Positions 30,936 to 41,502 of a stretch of DNA of 64,000 nt are shown in pieces. The position numbers and the translations under genes were made by a program. Under the pieces are notes generated by a model, which saw only the letters and a list, made by a program, of their open reading frames with translations, was not told the DNA's origin and did not search any database. The number at the start of each line of letters is the position of its first letter. Positions within the stretch are counted from its first letter, which is position 1. The stretch comes from Chryseobacterium gleum. GTDB lineage: Bacteria; Bacteroidota; Bacteroidia; Flavobacteriales_D; Crocinitomicaceae. Where the stretch lies: assembly GCA_945888595.1 (NCBI GenBank), contig CAMDAO010000001.1, positions 24,998 through 88,997 of the forward strand, written 5' to 3'.

Positions 30936-32837
30936 ATGAGCGACGCAATACAACATGAGTGTGGGATAGCACTTTTAAGATTAAAAAAACCACTTCAATT
31001 TTACCTAGACAAATATGGTTCAGCTTTTTATGGACTAAAGAAACTGCATCTTTTAATGGAAAAACAACACAATCGTGGACAAGATGGCGCGGGTGTTGCA
31101 AATATAAAATTTGATATGGAGCCTGGTGAGCGCTATATTTCTAGACAAAGGTCAATTGACAGTAAACCAATTCAAGATATTTTTGATCATATAAATGCTC
31201 GCTTCAAGCAAATTGAAGATGAAAATCCTGCTTTGTTGCAAGATGTTGAATATTTGAAAAAAAATGCTGGATTTACAGGAGAATTATTTTTAGGACATTT
31301 ACGATATGGTACTTTTGGACGCAATGCAATAGAAAGTTGCCATCCTTTTTTACGACAAAATAATTGGATGTCAAGAAATCTAGTAGTAGCTGGAAATTTT
31401 AACCTTACAAATGTGGATGAATTATTTGACGCTTTAGTAGAGATTGGTCAGCATCCAAAAGAGAAATCAGATACGGTAACCGTTTTAGAAAAAATAGGAC
31501 ATTTTTTAGATGTTGAAAATGATAGACTTTTAGAACAGATAAAAGATAAAGGCTACACGAATGTCGAAAAGAATGTCTTTCTTGCTGAAAATATTGACAT
31601 CGTTAAAATCCTGAAAAAAGCGTCAGAAAATTGGGATGGTGGATATGCAATGGCGGGTTTACTTGGACATGGAGACGCATTTGTGTTAAGAGATCCTTCT
31701 GGAATTAGACCTACCTATTGGTACGATGACGAAGAAGTATGTGTCGTAGCTTCTGAACGACCTGTCATTCAAACCGCATTTAATTTGAAAGCGGACAAGA
31801 TTCAAGAATTAAAACCTGGTCATGCCTTAATTATAAAGAAAAATGGGGAAATTGCAGAAACGTTAATCAAGCAGCCATTAGAGAGAAAGGCATGTTCATT
31901 TGAACGCGTCTATTTTTCGAGAGGAAATGATGTGGGTATTTATGAAGAGCGCAAGAAATTAGGGAGCAACATTGTTCCTCAGGTCTTAAAAGCAATAGAT
32001 TATGATTTAGATAATTCTGTTTTTTCGTTTATTCCTAATACAGCTGAAGTCTCTTTTTACGGACTTTTAAAGGGATTAGAAAGTCATTTAGATAATAAAA
32101 AGTACAACGCAATATTGGCTTTAGGTGCAAATCCAGACCCAGAGATTGTCAAAGAAATAATATACCAAAGGGCGAGAACTGAAAAGATTATTATTAAAGA
32201 TGTCAAATTGCGCACGTTTATTACGCAAGATGATTCACGTAATGACCTCGTTGCACATGTGTATGATATCACGTATGGAAGTGTTGTTGCGGGAAAAGAT
32301 AATTTGGTGGTTATTGATGATAGTATTGTAAGAGGAACCACTCTAAAGCAAAGTATTTTAAGCATTTTAGATCGATTAAATCCGAAGAAAATAATTGTTG
32401 TGTCTTCAGCTCCTCAAATTCGTTACCCAGACTGTTATGGAATCGATATGGCAAAGATGGGCGATTTTATTGCTTTTGAAGCAGCAATTCAATTATTGAA
32501 AGAAAATGGGAAAGAGCAGTTAATAGATGAGGTGTATCAAAAATGTAAAAATCAGATCCATCTTCCGAAAGAAGAAATTAAAAACTACGTAAAAGAAATC
32601 TACAGTTCATTTACAGCGGAAGAAATTTCGGCTAAAATATCAACATTATTGACGCCACCTTTGTTGAATGCGGAAGTGGAAATTATTTATCAGACAATTG
32701 AAAATTTACATGATGCTTGTCCAGATAATTTAGGTGATTGGTATTTTACGGGTAATTATCCAACCCCTGGCGGAAATAAAGTGGTGAACAGAGCATTTAT
32801 GAATTGGGTGGAAGGTAAGAATGAGAGAGCTTACTGA
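30936..32837 (+). CDS. Amidophosphoribosyltransferase (PurF-like, long form)
   Basis: HECGIA N-terminal nucleophile region, QHNRGQDGAG, VVIDDSIVRGTT PRPP-binding motif. Confidence 0.9.
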   Translation: MSDAIQHECGIALLRLKKPLQFYLDKYGSAFYGLKKLHLLMEKQHNRGQDGAGVANIKFDMEPGERYISRQRSIDSKPIQDIFDHINARFKQIEDENPALLQDVEYLKKNAGFTGELFLGHLRYGTFGRNAIESCHPFLRQNNWMSRNLVVAGNFNLTNVDELFDALVEIGQHPKEKSDTVTVLEKIGHFLDVENDRLLEQIKDKGYTNVEKNVFLAENIDIVKILKKASENWDGGYAMAGLLGHGDAFVLRDPSGIRPTYWYDDEEVCVVASERPVIQTAFNLKADKIQELKPGHALIIKKNGEIAETLIKQPLERKACSFERVYFSRGNDVGIYEERKKLGSNIVPQVLKAIDYDLDNSVFSFIPNTAEVSFYGLLKGLESHLDNKKYNAILALGANPDPEIVKEIIYQRARTEKIIIKDVKLRTFITQDDSRNDLVAHVYDITYGSVVAGKDNLVVIDDSIVRGTTLKQSILSILDRLNPKKIIVVSSAPQIRYPDCYGIDMAKMGDFIAFEAAIQLLKENGKEQLIDEVYQKCKNQIHLPKEEIKNYVKEIYSSFTAEEISAKISTLLTPPLLNAEVEIIYQTIENLHDACPDNLGDWYFTGNYPTPGGNKVVNRAFMNWVEGKNERAY

Positions 32838-32854
32838 TTTTTTTAATGGGTATG

Positions 32855-33220
32855 TTTTTTGAAGTATATAAGGGATTTAAGAACATATAAGGGTTGTGGG
32901 TAATGGGACATTATATTTTTTGAACCATATAAGGAATATAAGGACATATAAGTTTTGTGGGTGATTAAACGAGAAAGGGGTATGTTTTTTGAACCATATA
33001 AGGGGTTTAAGAATATATGAGGGTTGTGGGTAATGGGACATTATATTTTTTGAAGCATATAAGGGGTTTAAGAACATATAAGGGTTGTGGGTAATGGGAC
33101 ATTATATTTTTTGAACCATATAAGGAATTTAAGAAGATATGAGGGATGTGGGTGATGGAACGGAGAAAGGGCTATATTTTTTGAAGTATATAAGGGATTT
33201 AAGAACATATAAGGGTTGAG
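32855..33220. repeat. Array of six imperfect 61-70 bp intergenic repeats
   Basis: TTTTTTGAAnnATATAAGGnnTTTAAGAACATATAAGGGTTGTGGG units start at 32855, 32916, 32985, 33046, 33107, 33177. Confidence 0.92.
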
Positions 33221-33256
33221 GTTTAATTTATTAGAAAAAGGAAATAAATTTGGGTA

Positions 33257-34150
33257 ATGAAAAAACAAACGGCTATATTTTTCTATGTATTAGGAGCGTA
33301 TGTAGTTCTTCAGTTTGCTTGGTGGGGTTATCATTTAATTGAATTAACCGCTGAAATTGACAGTCAAAAAGGAATCGTTTCGAATCGTTTCTTTATGATT
33401 ATCGGGGAAGGTTTCGTTTTTTTTCTGATACTTATTTTGGGATTGTGGAAAATTAGAAGTTCGATAAAAAAAGAATTAATATTTTCGCAACGACAAAATA
33501 ATTTTCTCCTTTCTGTAACACATGAATTAAAAACGCCGCTAGCAGCCAATAAATTATACCTCCAAACTTTAGTGAAGCGGGAATTAGATTCCAGTAAGAG
33601 AAACGAATTACTTGGTAAGGCAATTATTGAAAATCAGCGATTAGAAGCAATGATCGATAATATTTTGAATGCCTCCCGTCTTGAAAATCAAGTGATGGAA
33701 TTGCATAAGGAATGGTTCAGTTTATCCGATTTATTGCAAGGTGTGGCAGATAGATTTAATAAAAGTTTACAAAATACGATTGTGCAGACCGATTTATTAG
33801 TGGATTGTAAAATTGAAGCAGATTTTTTCATGATTGAAGCTATTATTAATAATTTAGTTGAAAACGCTTTAAAATATGCCGGAAATAAAAAAATAATTGT
33901 TTTATATTTACAAAAATCGGATAATGAAAGAATTATTTTTGGGGTAAAAGATGAGGGTCCTGGCATTCCTTTGGAATTTCAATCAGAAATATTTAAAAAG
34001 TTTGTTCGATCTGGAAATGAGGAGACTCGTTCACAAAAAGGTACGGGCTTGGGGTTGTTTATCGCGGCTGAATTTATTCGAATCCATGAAGGAAAGATTA
34101 GGTATAAAAACAATCAACCATGTGGGTCGAATTTTGAAATAACTTTATGA
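33257..34150 (+). CDS. Sensor histidine kinase
   Basis: Two TM segments; H-box SVTHELKTPLAA; N-box NNLVENALKYA; DEGPGIP, GTGLGLFI. Confidence 0.93.
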   Translation: MKKQTAIFFYVLGAYVVLQFAWWGYHLIELTAEIDSQKGIVSNRFFMIIGEGFVFFLILILGLWKIRSSIKKELIFSQRQNNFLLSVTHELKTPLAANKLYLQTLVKRELDSSKRNELLGKAIIENQRLEAMIDNILNASRLENQVMELHKEWFSLSDLLQGVADRFNKSLQNTIVQTDLLVDCKIEADFFMIEAIINNLVENALKYAGNKKIIVLYLQKSDNERIIFGVKDEGPGIPLEFQSEIFKKFVRSGNEETRSQKGTGLGLFIAAEFIRIHEGKIRYKNNQPCGSNFEITL

Positions 34151-35673
34151 AGATGACAAAACATTTTGGGTTAATCATATTAGATGGGTGGGGAATTGGA
34201 GATCAATCTCAATCAGATGCTGTATTTAATGCAGAAACCCCTTTTATGGATTCATTATTGAAAGAATATCCAAATGCCCAATTAAAAACTTCTGGAGAAG
34301 ATGTTGGATTACCGGAAGGTCAGATGGGAAATTCCGAAGTTGGTCATATGAATATTGGAGCAGGAAGAATTGTGTATCAAGATTTAACGAGGATAAATAA
34401 ATCGATACGGGAAGGGGATTTTTTCACGAATCCTTTGCTGCTAGAGGCGATTGATAAAGCAAAAAGTAATCAAGTTAGTTTGCATTTAATTGGGTTAGTT
34501 TCAAAAGGCGGAGTGCATAGCACGCAAGAACATATTTATGCCATTTGTAAATTAGCAAAAGAGAGAGGATTGAAGGATGTTTTCATTCATGCTTTTACAG
34601 ATGGTAGAGATTGTGACCCAAAAAGTGGGCTCATTTTTATGGAAGAGCTAGAAAATGAAATTGGGAAAACGGTTGGAAAAGTAGCTTCAATAACGGGTCG
34701 TTATTATGCAATGGACCGAGATAATCGTTGGGAGAGAGTAAAGGTTGCTTATGATGCTTTAGTGCATGGCACTGGAAATTCTTTTTCATCTGCTACAGAG
34801 GCAATACAAAAATCATATGACGATTCTGTTACTGATGAGTTTATTAAACCTTGTATTATTGCAGAAAATGGCACTCCAATTGCCACGATAAAAGAGAAAG
34901 ATGTAGTGATTTGTTTTAATTTTAGAACAGATAGGCCACGAGAAATTTCATCTGCTTTAACACAAAAGGATTTCCCTGAATTAATGATGAAGAAATTAGA
35001 TCTTCATTATTATACGATGACGAATTATGATTCAACTTTTACAAATGTGAAGGTTTTATTTGAAAAAGATAACTTAAGATATACCTTGGGAGAAGTGCTC
35101 TCAAAAGTTGATCGCACGCAAGTAAGAATTGCAGAAACTGAAAAATATCCTCACGTCACTTTCTTTTTTAATGGAGGTAGGGAGAAAGCTTTTCCCTTAG
35201 AAAGTAGAATTTTGGTCAACTCACCTAAGGTTGCTACCTATGATTTACAACCTGAAATGAGTGCGGTAGAAGTGAAAGATAATATTATTAAATGCCTTGA
35301 AAAAGATCGGCCAAATTTTTTCTGTTTAAATTTCGCGAATCCTGATATGGTCGGTCATACAGGTGTTTACTCAGCGATTGTGAAAGCTGTTGAAACGGTA
35401 GATGCATGTTTGAAAGAAGTGGTGTCAGCAGGTTTGAAATACGATTATGAATTTCTAATTATTGCGGATCATGGAAATGCTGATTTTGCAATTAATGGGG
35501 ACGGAACGCCAAATACGGCACATTCATTAAATCCTGTTCCAGTGGTTTTAGTAAGTAATCAAAAGGGGCTGAAAATAAAACATGGAATTTTGGCTGATGT
35601 GGCACCAACGATCTTAAGAAGATTAGGTATTTCTACTCCAATGGAAATGACAGGTACCTCTTTAGTATACTAA
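34147..35673 (+). CDS. gpmI: 2,3-bisphosphoglycerate-independent phosphoglycerate mutase
   Basis: LIILDGWG, MGNSEVGHMNIGAGR, DGRDCDPKSG, NFANPDMVGHTG, ADHGNAD motifs. Confidence 0.96.
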   Translation: MKMTKHFGLIILDGWGIGDQSQSDAVFNAETPFMDSLLKEYPNAQLKTSGEDVGLPEGQMGNSEVGHMNIGAGRIVYQDLTRINKSIREGDFFTNPLLLEAIDKAKSNQVSLHLIGLVSKGGVHSTQEHIYAICKLAKERGLKDVFIHAFTDGRDCDPKSGLIFMEELENEIGKTVGKVASITGRYYAMDRDNRWERVKVAYDALVHGTGNSFSSATEAIQKSYDDSVTDEFIKPCIIAENGTPIATIKEKDVVICFNFRTDRPREISSALTQKDFPELMMKKLDLHYYTMTNYDSTFTNVKVLFEKDNLRYTLGEVLSKVDRTQVRIAETEKYPHVTFFFNGGREKAFPLESRILVNSPKVATYDLQPEMSAVEVKDNIIKCLEKDRPNFFCLNFANPDMVGHTGVYSAIVKAVETVDACLKEVVSAGLKYDYEFLIIADHGNADFAINGDGTPNTAHSLNPVPVVLVSNQKGLKIKHGILADVAPTILRRLGISTPMEMTGTSLVY

Positions 35674-35695
35674 AAGTACATCATTTTTTAATGTA

Positions 35696-37255
35696 TTAAT
35701 CTTCTAATTGAAAGATTGAAATATTTTTAAATGACCCAATTTTATTTCTTGTATAGATTGAAATTGTTGAATCTTTAGAAAGAACTTCATCCGTAATGAT
35801 AAGATACTTTACATGATTTTCTAGTGCATTTTCAATACCTTCTTTTATTGTTTTTTTATCATTCCCCAGTAAAGTATACCCTTTTTGATCCATAAAAGAT
35901 AAAGTAATATTAGGACTCACATCAGGGATACTAAATACTAAATCGGTTCTCTTCAGACCTATTTTTCTGAGGTATGGTTCGACTGTTTCTGAGGATCCAA
36001 TTTTTGTCGCGTAATCCCATTTTAGCCAATCCCAATATTTATGCTCGTCCTCTGAAAGAAAGTTTTTAGTGACAAAGGTATTATTGCTAAAATATTTAAT
36101 TCTCGTTTTTGCGATACCGAAGCAAAATGAAATGACTAAAACAATTATTAACAGTACATGCGTAATTTTAGATTTAAAAATTGAATTAAAATTATTTTGA
36201 AGAATTTTAAAAAAAGTCAAAAATAACAAGGGGATAAGAATATAAAAATCAAGTAAATAGTAATCATGGACATTTAAGTTCGCAAACCATAGTAAAATAA
36301 AAAGAATTAATTCCATTAAAATCGAAAACAGAAAGATCAATAAATACCGGTTGACTTTTTTATGATTGAAAACAATGAAAAATAGTATTCCAAAGAGTAA
36401 AAAGATAAATCCGACATGATAAAATTCTGGTAAAACAAATTCTACAAAGCGATTCCAAATCTCAATTTTATTAGGAGTTTCCCAAATAGGTCTAATTGTA
36501 GATAAAAAATAGATCGAACGATTTTGTATATTATAATCTTTCGAGATTAAAAACCAAACGATTAAAAGTAAAGCAGGGATTGATAAAAGGAAGTAATCGG
36601 CTAATTTTTTATTGAAATAATTCTTTTTCAGAACACCAATCATTTCCAAAAACACAAGTAAATAAATGGGCAGAATACCCATCATCATAGTAGGTCTTAA
36701 CAAAACCGAAAATGTTAAAAGAAAGCTTGAAAATAGTAATGTTTTTAAATTCTTTGTCTGCAGATACGTGTAGAAATAATACCAACCCATAAAAAGTAGC
36801 CCAACTGCAGGAAGATTGACAAGAAAATTATTAGAATAATACCCAAATAAGGGAGATGAAAAAATAAAGAAAGGACAAAAGAGGGAATAAAAAAGAGTAT
36901 TCAAATAATGATCACAAATTTTAAATAGGAAAAATAAACCTAAAAACACAATGCATAAATTTAGTAGTCTAGGAGTTATATAATTTTGTCCAGTAATTTT
37001 CCAAACAGCAGCATTTACGTAATATATAATAGGAAATTCACCAACGGCCTTTCCGTTAATCGATGATTGAGAATGAATTTTAGGTTCAAATAAATTCATA
37101 CCTTCTTCGAAATAATTCTTTGTAATGGAGATTGCATCTGCCTGTCGCCATTGATGAATCGAGGAAGGTGGATATTTAATTGAAATTTGTAATTTATACA
37201 GGAATGATATAAGTACGAATAATAAAATAAAAATTAGATTTTTATATTTTTCCAT
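35696..37255 (-). CDS. Polytopic membrane glycosyltransferase (GT39/ArnT-like)
   Basis: Multi-TM protein with N-terminal HQWRQADAISI motif. Confidence 0.7.
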   Translation of the reverse strand: MEKYKNLIFILLFVLISFLYKLQISIKYPPSSIHQWRQADAISITKNYFEEGMNLFEPKIHSQSSINGKAVGEFPIIYYVNAAVWKITGQNYITPRLLNLCIVFLGLFFLFKICDHYLNTLFYSLFCPFFIFSSPLFGYYSNNFLVNLPAVGLLFMGWYYFYTYLQTKNLKTLLFSSFLLTFSVLLRPTMMMGILPIYLLVFLEMIGVLKKNYFNKKLADYFLLSIPALLLIVWFLISKDYNIQNRSIYFLSTIRPIWETPNKIEIWNRFVEFVLPEFYHVGFIFLLFGILFFIVFNHKKVNRYLLIFLFSILMELILFILLWFANLNVHDYYLLDFYILIPLLFLTFFKILQNNFNSIFKSKITHVLLIIVLVISFCFGIAKTRIKYFSNNTFVTKNFLSEDEHKYWDWLKWDYATKIGSSETVEPYLRKIGLKRTDLVFSIPDVSPNITLSFMDQKGYTLLGNDKKTIKEGIENALENHVKYLIITDEVLSKDSTISIYTRNKIGSFKNISIFQLED

Positions 37256-37277
37256 AGTATACCCTTATTGACAGACG

Positions 37278-38192
37278 TTACTCATAAAATTCATATCCTT
37301 GAAAACGTAAAATCATGATAAAATTCGTTTGCACTTCTCTTGTCAAAACAGAGGATAATAAGTTTGTATCAAGGTTGTAAATAATTTGAATATCGGTTGT
37401 AAAAACACCTTTTTTATAGACATGTTTTTCGATTAGATTTCCAAAAGTGTCATATTTAAAAAGCCATTCCTCAGCAAAAACACCATTTGAATTCGCGGCT
37501 GAACGGATGGCGGATAAATAGCCTTTCTCATTATATTGATAAAGATATTTTATTTTACCTGAAGTCATTTTCAGATTTTCAACTCTTTCAATCAAATAGC
37601 CATCTGCATTGAAATAGCTTATTTCATCCAAGTATGGTAATTCATAGCTATTATAAATTGTTTTTTTCTTCTGCAGAGAAGGGGAAACATCATATTTCAT
37701 GAACTCTTTATTCAGAATAATACTTCGTTCCAATTTCCCTTCTTTAGTAACAATGTCGCGATGCGTTTCTTCAGAAATAACTCGACCTAATGAATCATTT
37801 TCATAGTGAATGGATGAATAACCACCCTGATCTTTTTTTCGATGAATAAGCAGTTGATTCTTATTAGAATATATATACATATTATTCACGGTGTCTTTGA
37901 TGCCATTTTCTGTGCGTGTTTCAAAAGTAGAAACAACTCGTCCTAAGGAATCAAATTGATAGATACTTTTGAATTCCGTTTTGCGCATTATATCGCCTAC
38001 TTTTTTGAACGTGTATTCACCTTTAAGACTTTTTATTTTATTCTTTTTGATAAATACTTCATTAAAAAAAGGCTCATCTGTAAATGCTAAACCACGTTTA
38101 TTATCTAAAATTTGAGAATTCAAGAGATTATGTAGAATACAAAAAAAAAGGGATAATTTTTTCACAACACAAAAGTAATGCAAAATCTTCAT
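37278..38192 (-). CDS. Secreted hypothetical protein with YD-repeat-like motifs
   Basis: YQFDSLGRVVS, YENDSLGRVISE, YQYNEKGYLSAI, FKYDTFGNLIEKHVY repeats. Confidence 0.65.
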   Translation of the reverse strand: MKILHYFCVVKKLSLFFCILHNLLNSQILDNKRGLAFTDEPFFNEVFIKKNKIKSLKGEYTFKKVGDIMRKTEFKSIYQFDSLGRVVSTFETRTENGIKDTVNNMYIYSNKNQLLIHRKKDQGGYSSIHYENDSLGRVISEETHRDIVTKEGKLERSIILNKEFMKYDVSPSLQKKKTIYNSYELPYLDEISYFNADGYLIERVENLKMTSGKIKYLYQYNEKGYLSAIRSAANSNGVFAEEWLFKYDTFGNLIEKHVYKKGVFTTDIQIIYNLDTNLLSSVLTREVQTNFIMILRFQGYEFYE

Positions 38193-38250
38193 CTAAAAAG
38201 GTGATTTAAGTTTAACTTTGTTAAATTGAAAAATAATTTTACAAGAATTG

Positions 38251-39534
38251 ATGCAAACGCATTTTTACGGAATTGATTTCGGGACAACTAACTCGGTGCT
38301 GTCTATTTACGATAGAAATCGTAAGGAAATTATAAAAACATTCTCGATTCCATCGATACTGTATTTCCCCATTCATCAAAATTCAGGAAATAGTATTCAA
38401 ACATTAGTTGGCAATGATGCAATTAAAGCATACATGGACGATGGGATGAAAGGAAGATTGATGAAATCTATTAAGCAAGTTTTGGCTATTCCTAGTTTTA
38501 CGGAAACAAGAATTGGAAATCAACAATTTACAGCTTCTGATTTAGTTTCCTTCCTTTTGCTCGATTTGAAAAAAAAAGCAGATTTATTCATCGGCTATCC
38601 GTGTTATTCCGCCATCATTGGAAGACCCGTTTTTTTTGATGATGCAAATTCAACAAAAGATAAATTAGCTCAAACGCGCTTATTATTAGCTGCTGAAAAA
38701 GCTCAATTTTCTACTATTCGCTTTCAATTTGAACCTATAAGTGCTGCGTTTGCGTATGAAAAGACGCTATCAAAAAAAGAGAAGGTTTTAGTTGCTGATT
38801 TAGGAGGAGGAACAACTGACTTTACGTTGATTGAACTAGACCCTTTGAAATCTGGAATTGTCGATCGGAGAGGAGATATTTTAGCAACAGGAGGAGTGTA
38901 TGTTGGCGGCGATAGTCTAGATGCTAGTTTTATGTGGGCAAAAGGAACTCCGCACTTTGGTCGGGGAGTCAAGTATGAATCTATGCCAGGAAAAATGGTC
39001 GATTTACCAACCTCTTTTTTTCAAAATATTTGTTCATGGAAAGAAATGAATTTTTTCAACGGTCCAAAAGTCAGAAATAGTGTTAATCAGTATTATGTCT
39101 ATACCAAACGGAACAAATTAGTTAAAAATCTCATCACTTTGATTGATAATAATCTTGGTTTTTCTTTATTTCAAGCCATTGAGAAGACAAAAATTGAATT
39201 ATCAGAAAAGAGTAAATCTTCGTTTTATTTTTCAAGAAACGAAATAGAAATCAATGAAGAAATTGACTTAGGGGAGTATAATTCAATTATTCAACCAGAT
39301 ATTTTTGCCATTCAAAAGTATTTAGATCAATTTTTAGAGACCAATAAAATTAATATTTCTGAAATTGACAGCTTGTTTATTACAGGAGGTACCTCTATGG
39401 TAGGAGCTATTCAGACTTTATTCAAAGAGAATTTTCCGTTAATTCCTATTCAAACAGGAGATAATTTTTTAAGTGTTTCGCAAGGTTTAGCGCTGAGTGA
39501 ATACTTATTTAGTGACTATGAAGTCACGTTCTGA
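38251..39534 (+). CDS. Hsp70 family protein (YegD-like)
   Basis: GIDFGTTNSVLSIYD, VADLGGGTTDFTLIEL, FITGGTSMVGAIQ. Confidence 0.9.
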   Translation: MQTHFYGIDFGTTNSVLSIYDRNRKEIIKTFSIPSILYFPIHQNSGNSIQTLVGNDAIKAYMDDGMKGRLMKSIKQVLAIPSFTETRIGNQQFTASDLVSFLLLDLKKKADLFIGYPCYSAIIGRPVFFDDANSTKDKLAQTRLLLAAEKAQFSTIRFQFEPISAAFAYEKTLSKKEKVLVADLGGGTTDFTLIELDPLKSGIVDRRGDILATGGVYVGGDSLDASFMWAKGTPHFGRGVKYESMPGKMVDLPTSFFQNICSWKEMNFFNGPKVRNSVNQYYVYTKRNKLVKNLITLIDNNLGFSLFQAIEKTKIELSEKSKSSFYFSRNEIEINEEIDLGEYNSIIQPDIFAIQKYLDQFLETNKINISEIDSLFITGGTSMVGAIQTLFKENFPLIPIQTGDNFLSVSQGLALSEYLFSDYEVTF

Positions 39535-39535
39535 A

Positions 39536-40987
39536 TTATTTCTTAAAACAAATAAAACGAATTTCCTCCTTTAGATTGTTTTTTGCATCAACCAATTTGT
39601 TGATAGGAATATAACGACCACCAGCTAATTCACTTATTTCTTGCATAGAAATTTTATCTTTTTCTTTGTTAAGAATCCCTACAACGGACATATTAATTCC
39701 TTTTTTCTTATACTTTTTGATGCATTTTTTGTAATCATCGTTGCTACCACTAAAGGCACCATCCGTAATCACAATTACCTGATTTGTGCCATTTTCCAAA
39801 AAGCCTTTCAATGCTTGTTTATACCCCAATTTAATTCCAGCTCCACCAGCTGTTGAGCCGCCCACTTTTATTGAACTAACTAGACTTTTGATTTCATCTT
39901 TATTAGCACCGGATGTTATTGGCAATAAAATTGCGGCATTTGTTGCATAGGTCACTATTGATATTTGGTCTTGTTTTCGCAACATTTCAGTTAAGGCATA
40001 CAAGGAGAATTTCATTAATTCTAATTTTTCTCCAGCCCTCATAGATGCTGAAACATCTAAAATAAAAGTGACATTTATAGGGTTAAAATTGGTTTGATTA
40101 AAATCATTTTTATCTAATTCTGAAAATTGAATCGGGACTTCAGGATAGAGGACAGGAGTTTGAACAACCTCCTCTTTTTCCAATTGGTTTTCTAAATTTT
40201 GTTCAATCGGAATTAAAGTCTCAGCAGGTTTATTTTGAGATATAATATCTGGCTTTTCTTCTGCAACCAACTCAGGTTTCTCTTCTGGTACAACTGGAGT
40301 AGCAACTGGTTTCTTTTCTAATTCAAGTACAACATAATTTTGTTTGAAATTTACATATCCACCTAATTCTTTTGGGTAATAACCATCATGTGTGGCATAG
40401 AAATACGTAAATCCAAGCGGAATTTTTTGTTTAATTTCTCCTTTTGTATCGGTGAAATAATTACCGATTGGTATTCCATTTTGAATAATAATAACACTTG
40501 ATTGTTCTATTACTTTTCTAGTCACTTTATCAATCGTTACAACCGTAATTTCAAAATCAGTCGCATGTTTTCTTGATTGAGGAGTAGAATTAAAATCAGG
40601 ACAAGACTGCATTGAGCTTTCATTTGTATAAGGAACCTCAGTCATGTTGCCTGTTAATTTAATAATCGTTGGCTCGGCTTTATCGCTTGTATATATTTGA
40701 ACATCGTACGAAAATCTCCCTTTTTGATTTTGATTAACCTGCAGACGAACAACAATAGTATCTCCTTTTTCTAGAAATTGCCCATTCACCAAGTAAACTA
40801 TATTGGCAGGTTTTTTTACGCTTAATAGATATTCTTTTTTTTCGCCTATGTTTGTCACTAGTATATCAACAAAACGATCGGAAGTACTTGTTAAATTTCC
40901 AAAATCATGTTTTGTTTTTTCAAAAACTATTTGTGAAAAAGAAGATAATAGAGACGAACAAAAAAAGAGTATGAGCAGTATTTTCAT
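39536..40987 (-). CDS. VWA domain-containing secreted protein with DUF1573-like N-terminus
   Basis: MIDAS-like FILDVSASMRAGEK; N-terminal FEKTKHDFGNL. Confidence 0.82.
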   Translation of the reverse strand: MKILLILFFCSSLLSSFSQIVFEKTKHDFGNLTSTSDRFVDILVTNIGEKKEYLLSVKKPANIVYLVNGQFLEKGDTIVVRLQVNQNQKGRFSYDVQIYTSDKAEPTIIKLTGNMTEVPYTNESSMQSCPDFNSTPQSRKHATDFEITVVTIDKVTRKVIEQSSVIIIQNGIPIGNYFTDTKGEIKQKIPLGFTYFYATHDGYYPKELGGYVNFKQNYVVLELEKKPVATPVVPEEKPELVAEEKPDIISQNKPAETLIPIEQNLENQLEKEEVVQTPVLYPEVPIQFSELDKNDFNQTNFNPINVTFILDVSASMRAGEKLELMKFSLYALTEMLRKQDQISIVTYATNAAILLPITSGANKDEIKSLVSSIKVGGSTAGGAGIKLGYKQALKGFLENGTNQVIVITDGAFSGSNDDYKKCIKKYKKKGINMSVVGILNKEKDKISMQEISELAGGRYIPINKLVDAKNNLKEEIRFICFKK

Positions 40988-41475
40988 GTTTCAAATGTAC
41001 TTGTTTAGAAAATAAGATACAAACGGAAGTTTTTAAATATTTAGGCATATAACGAGTAATTAAATTTTGGTTGCACGAACTAAATAATCGAATGAGAAAA
41101 ATAAAAACGTACACCTTTTATCAGATTATCAGATGCGAACAATTTGTCTGTGAAAAAAAATATCAAATATTTTCAATAAAATCAAACTTAAAATATTAAA
41201 ATTTTTATCAATTTCTTTTTCCCAGGAAATGCTTATATATAAAGGATTATCTGCCACATTAATTTTTTATTAATTAGTTTAAACTAAAAAATAAAAAATA
41301 AATAAGTGTTTAGTTCAATTATTTTATTTAGACTTGTACTGTTAAATAAAAAAGGAAATAAATTCAATTTAAAAATACAGTTACAACTAAATCTAAATAA
41401 GGTTAAATAATTGACAAGGGGAAAACTAGAAGAAATTCTTACTGGGTATTTTATGTGAAATTAATAAGGGAAAGT

Positions 41476-41502
41476 AAAAAAAGGAAGTGCTACAACACTC
41501 CC
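41476..41502 (-). terminator. Minus-strand intrinsic terminator with no obvious upstream minus-strand gene
   Basis: Minus strand GGGAGTG-TTGTAG-CACTTCC-TTTTTTT. Confidence 0.65.

Noticed and set aside
30936-32837. Unusually long PurF-like protein as a novel fusion
   Set aside because: Length (~630 aa) is greater than classical PurF, but PRPP and glutaminase motifs are standard and I recall long forms being usual in Bacteroidota.
32855-33220. CRISPR array
   Set aside because: Units are imperfect along the whole 61-70 bp, with no short constant repeat plus unique spacers and no cas genes nearby.
32877-33268. Minus-strand ORFs of 66 aa in the repeat array (MFLNPLYASKN..., MFFHYPNLF...)
   Set aside because: They are translations of the intergenic repeat; similarity between them comes from the repeat units, with no other coding support.
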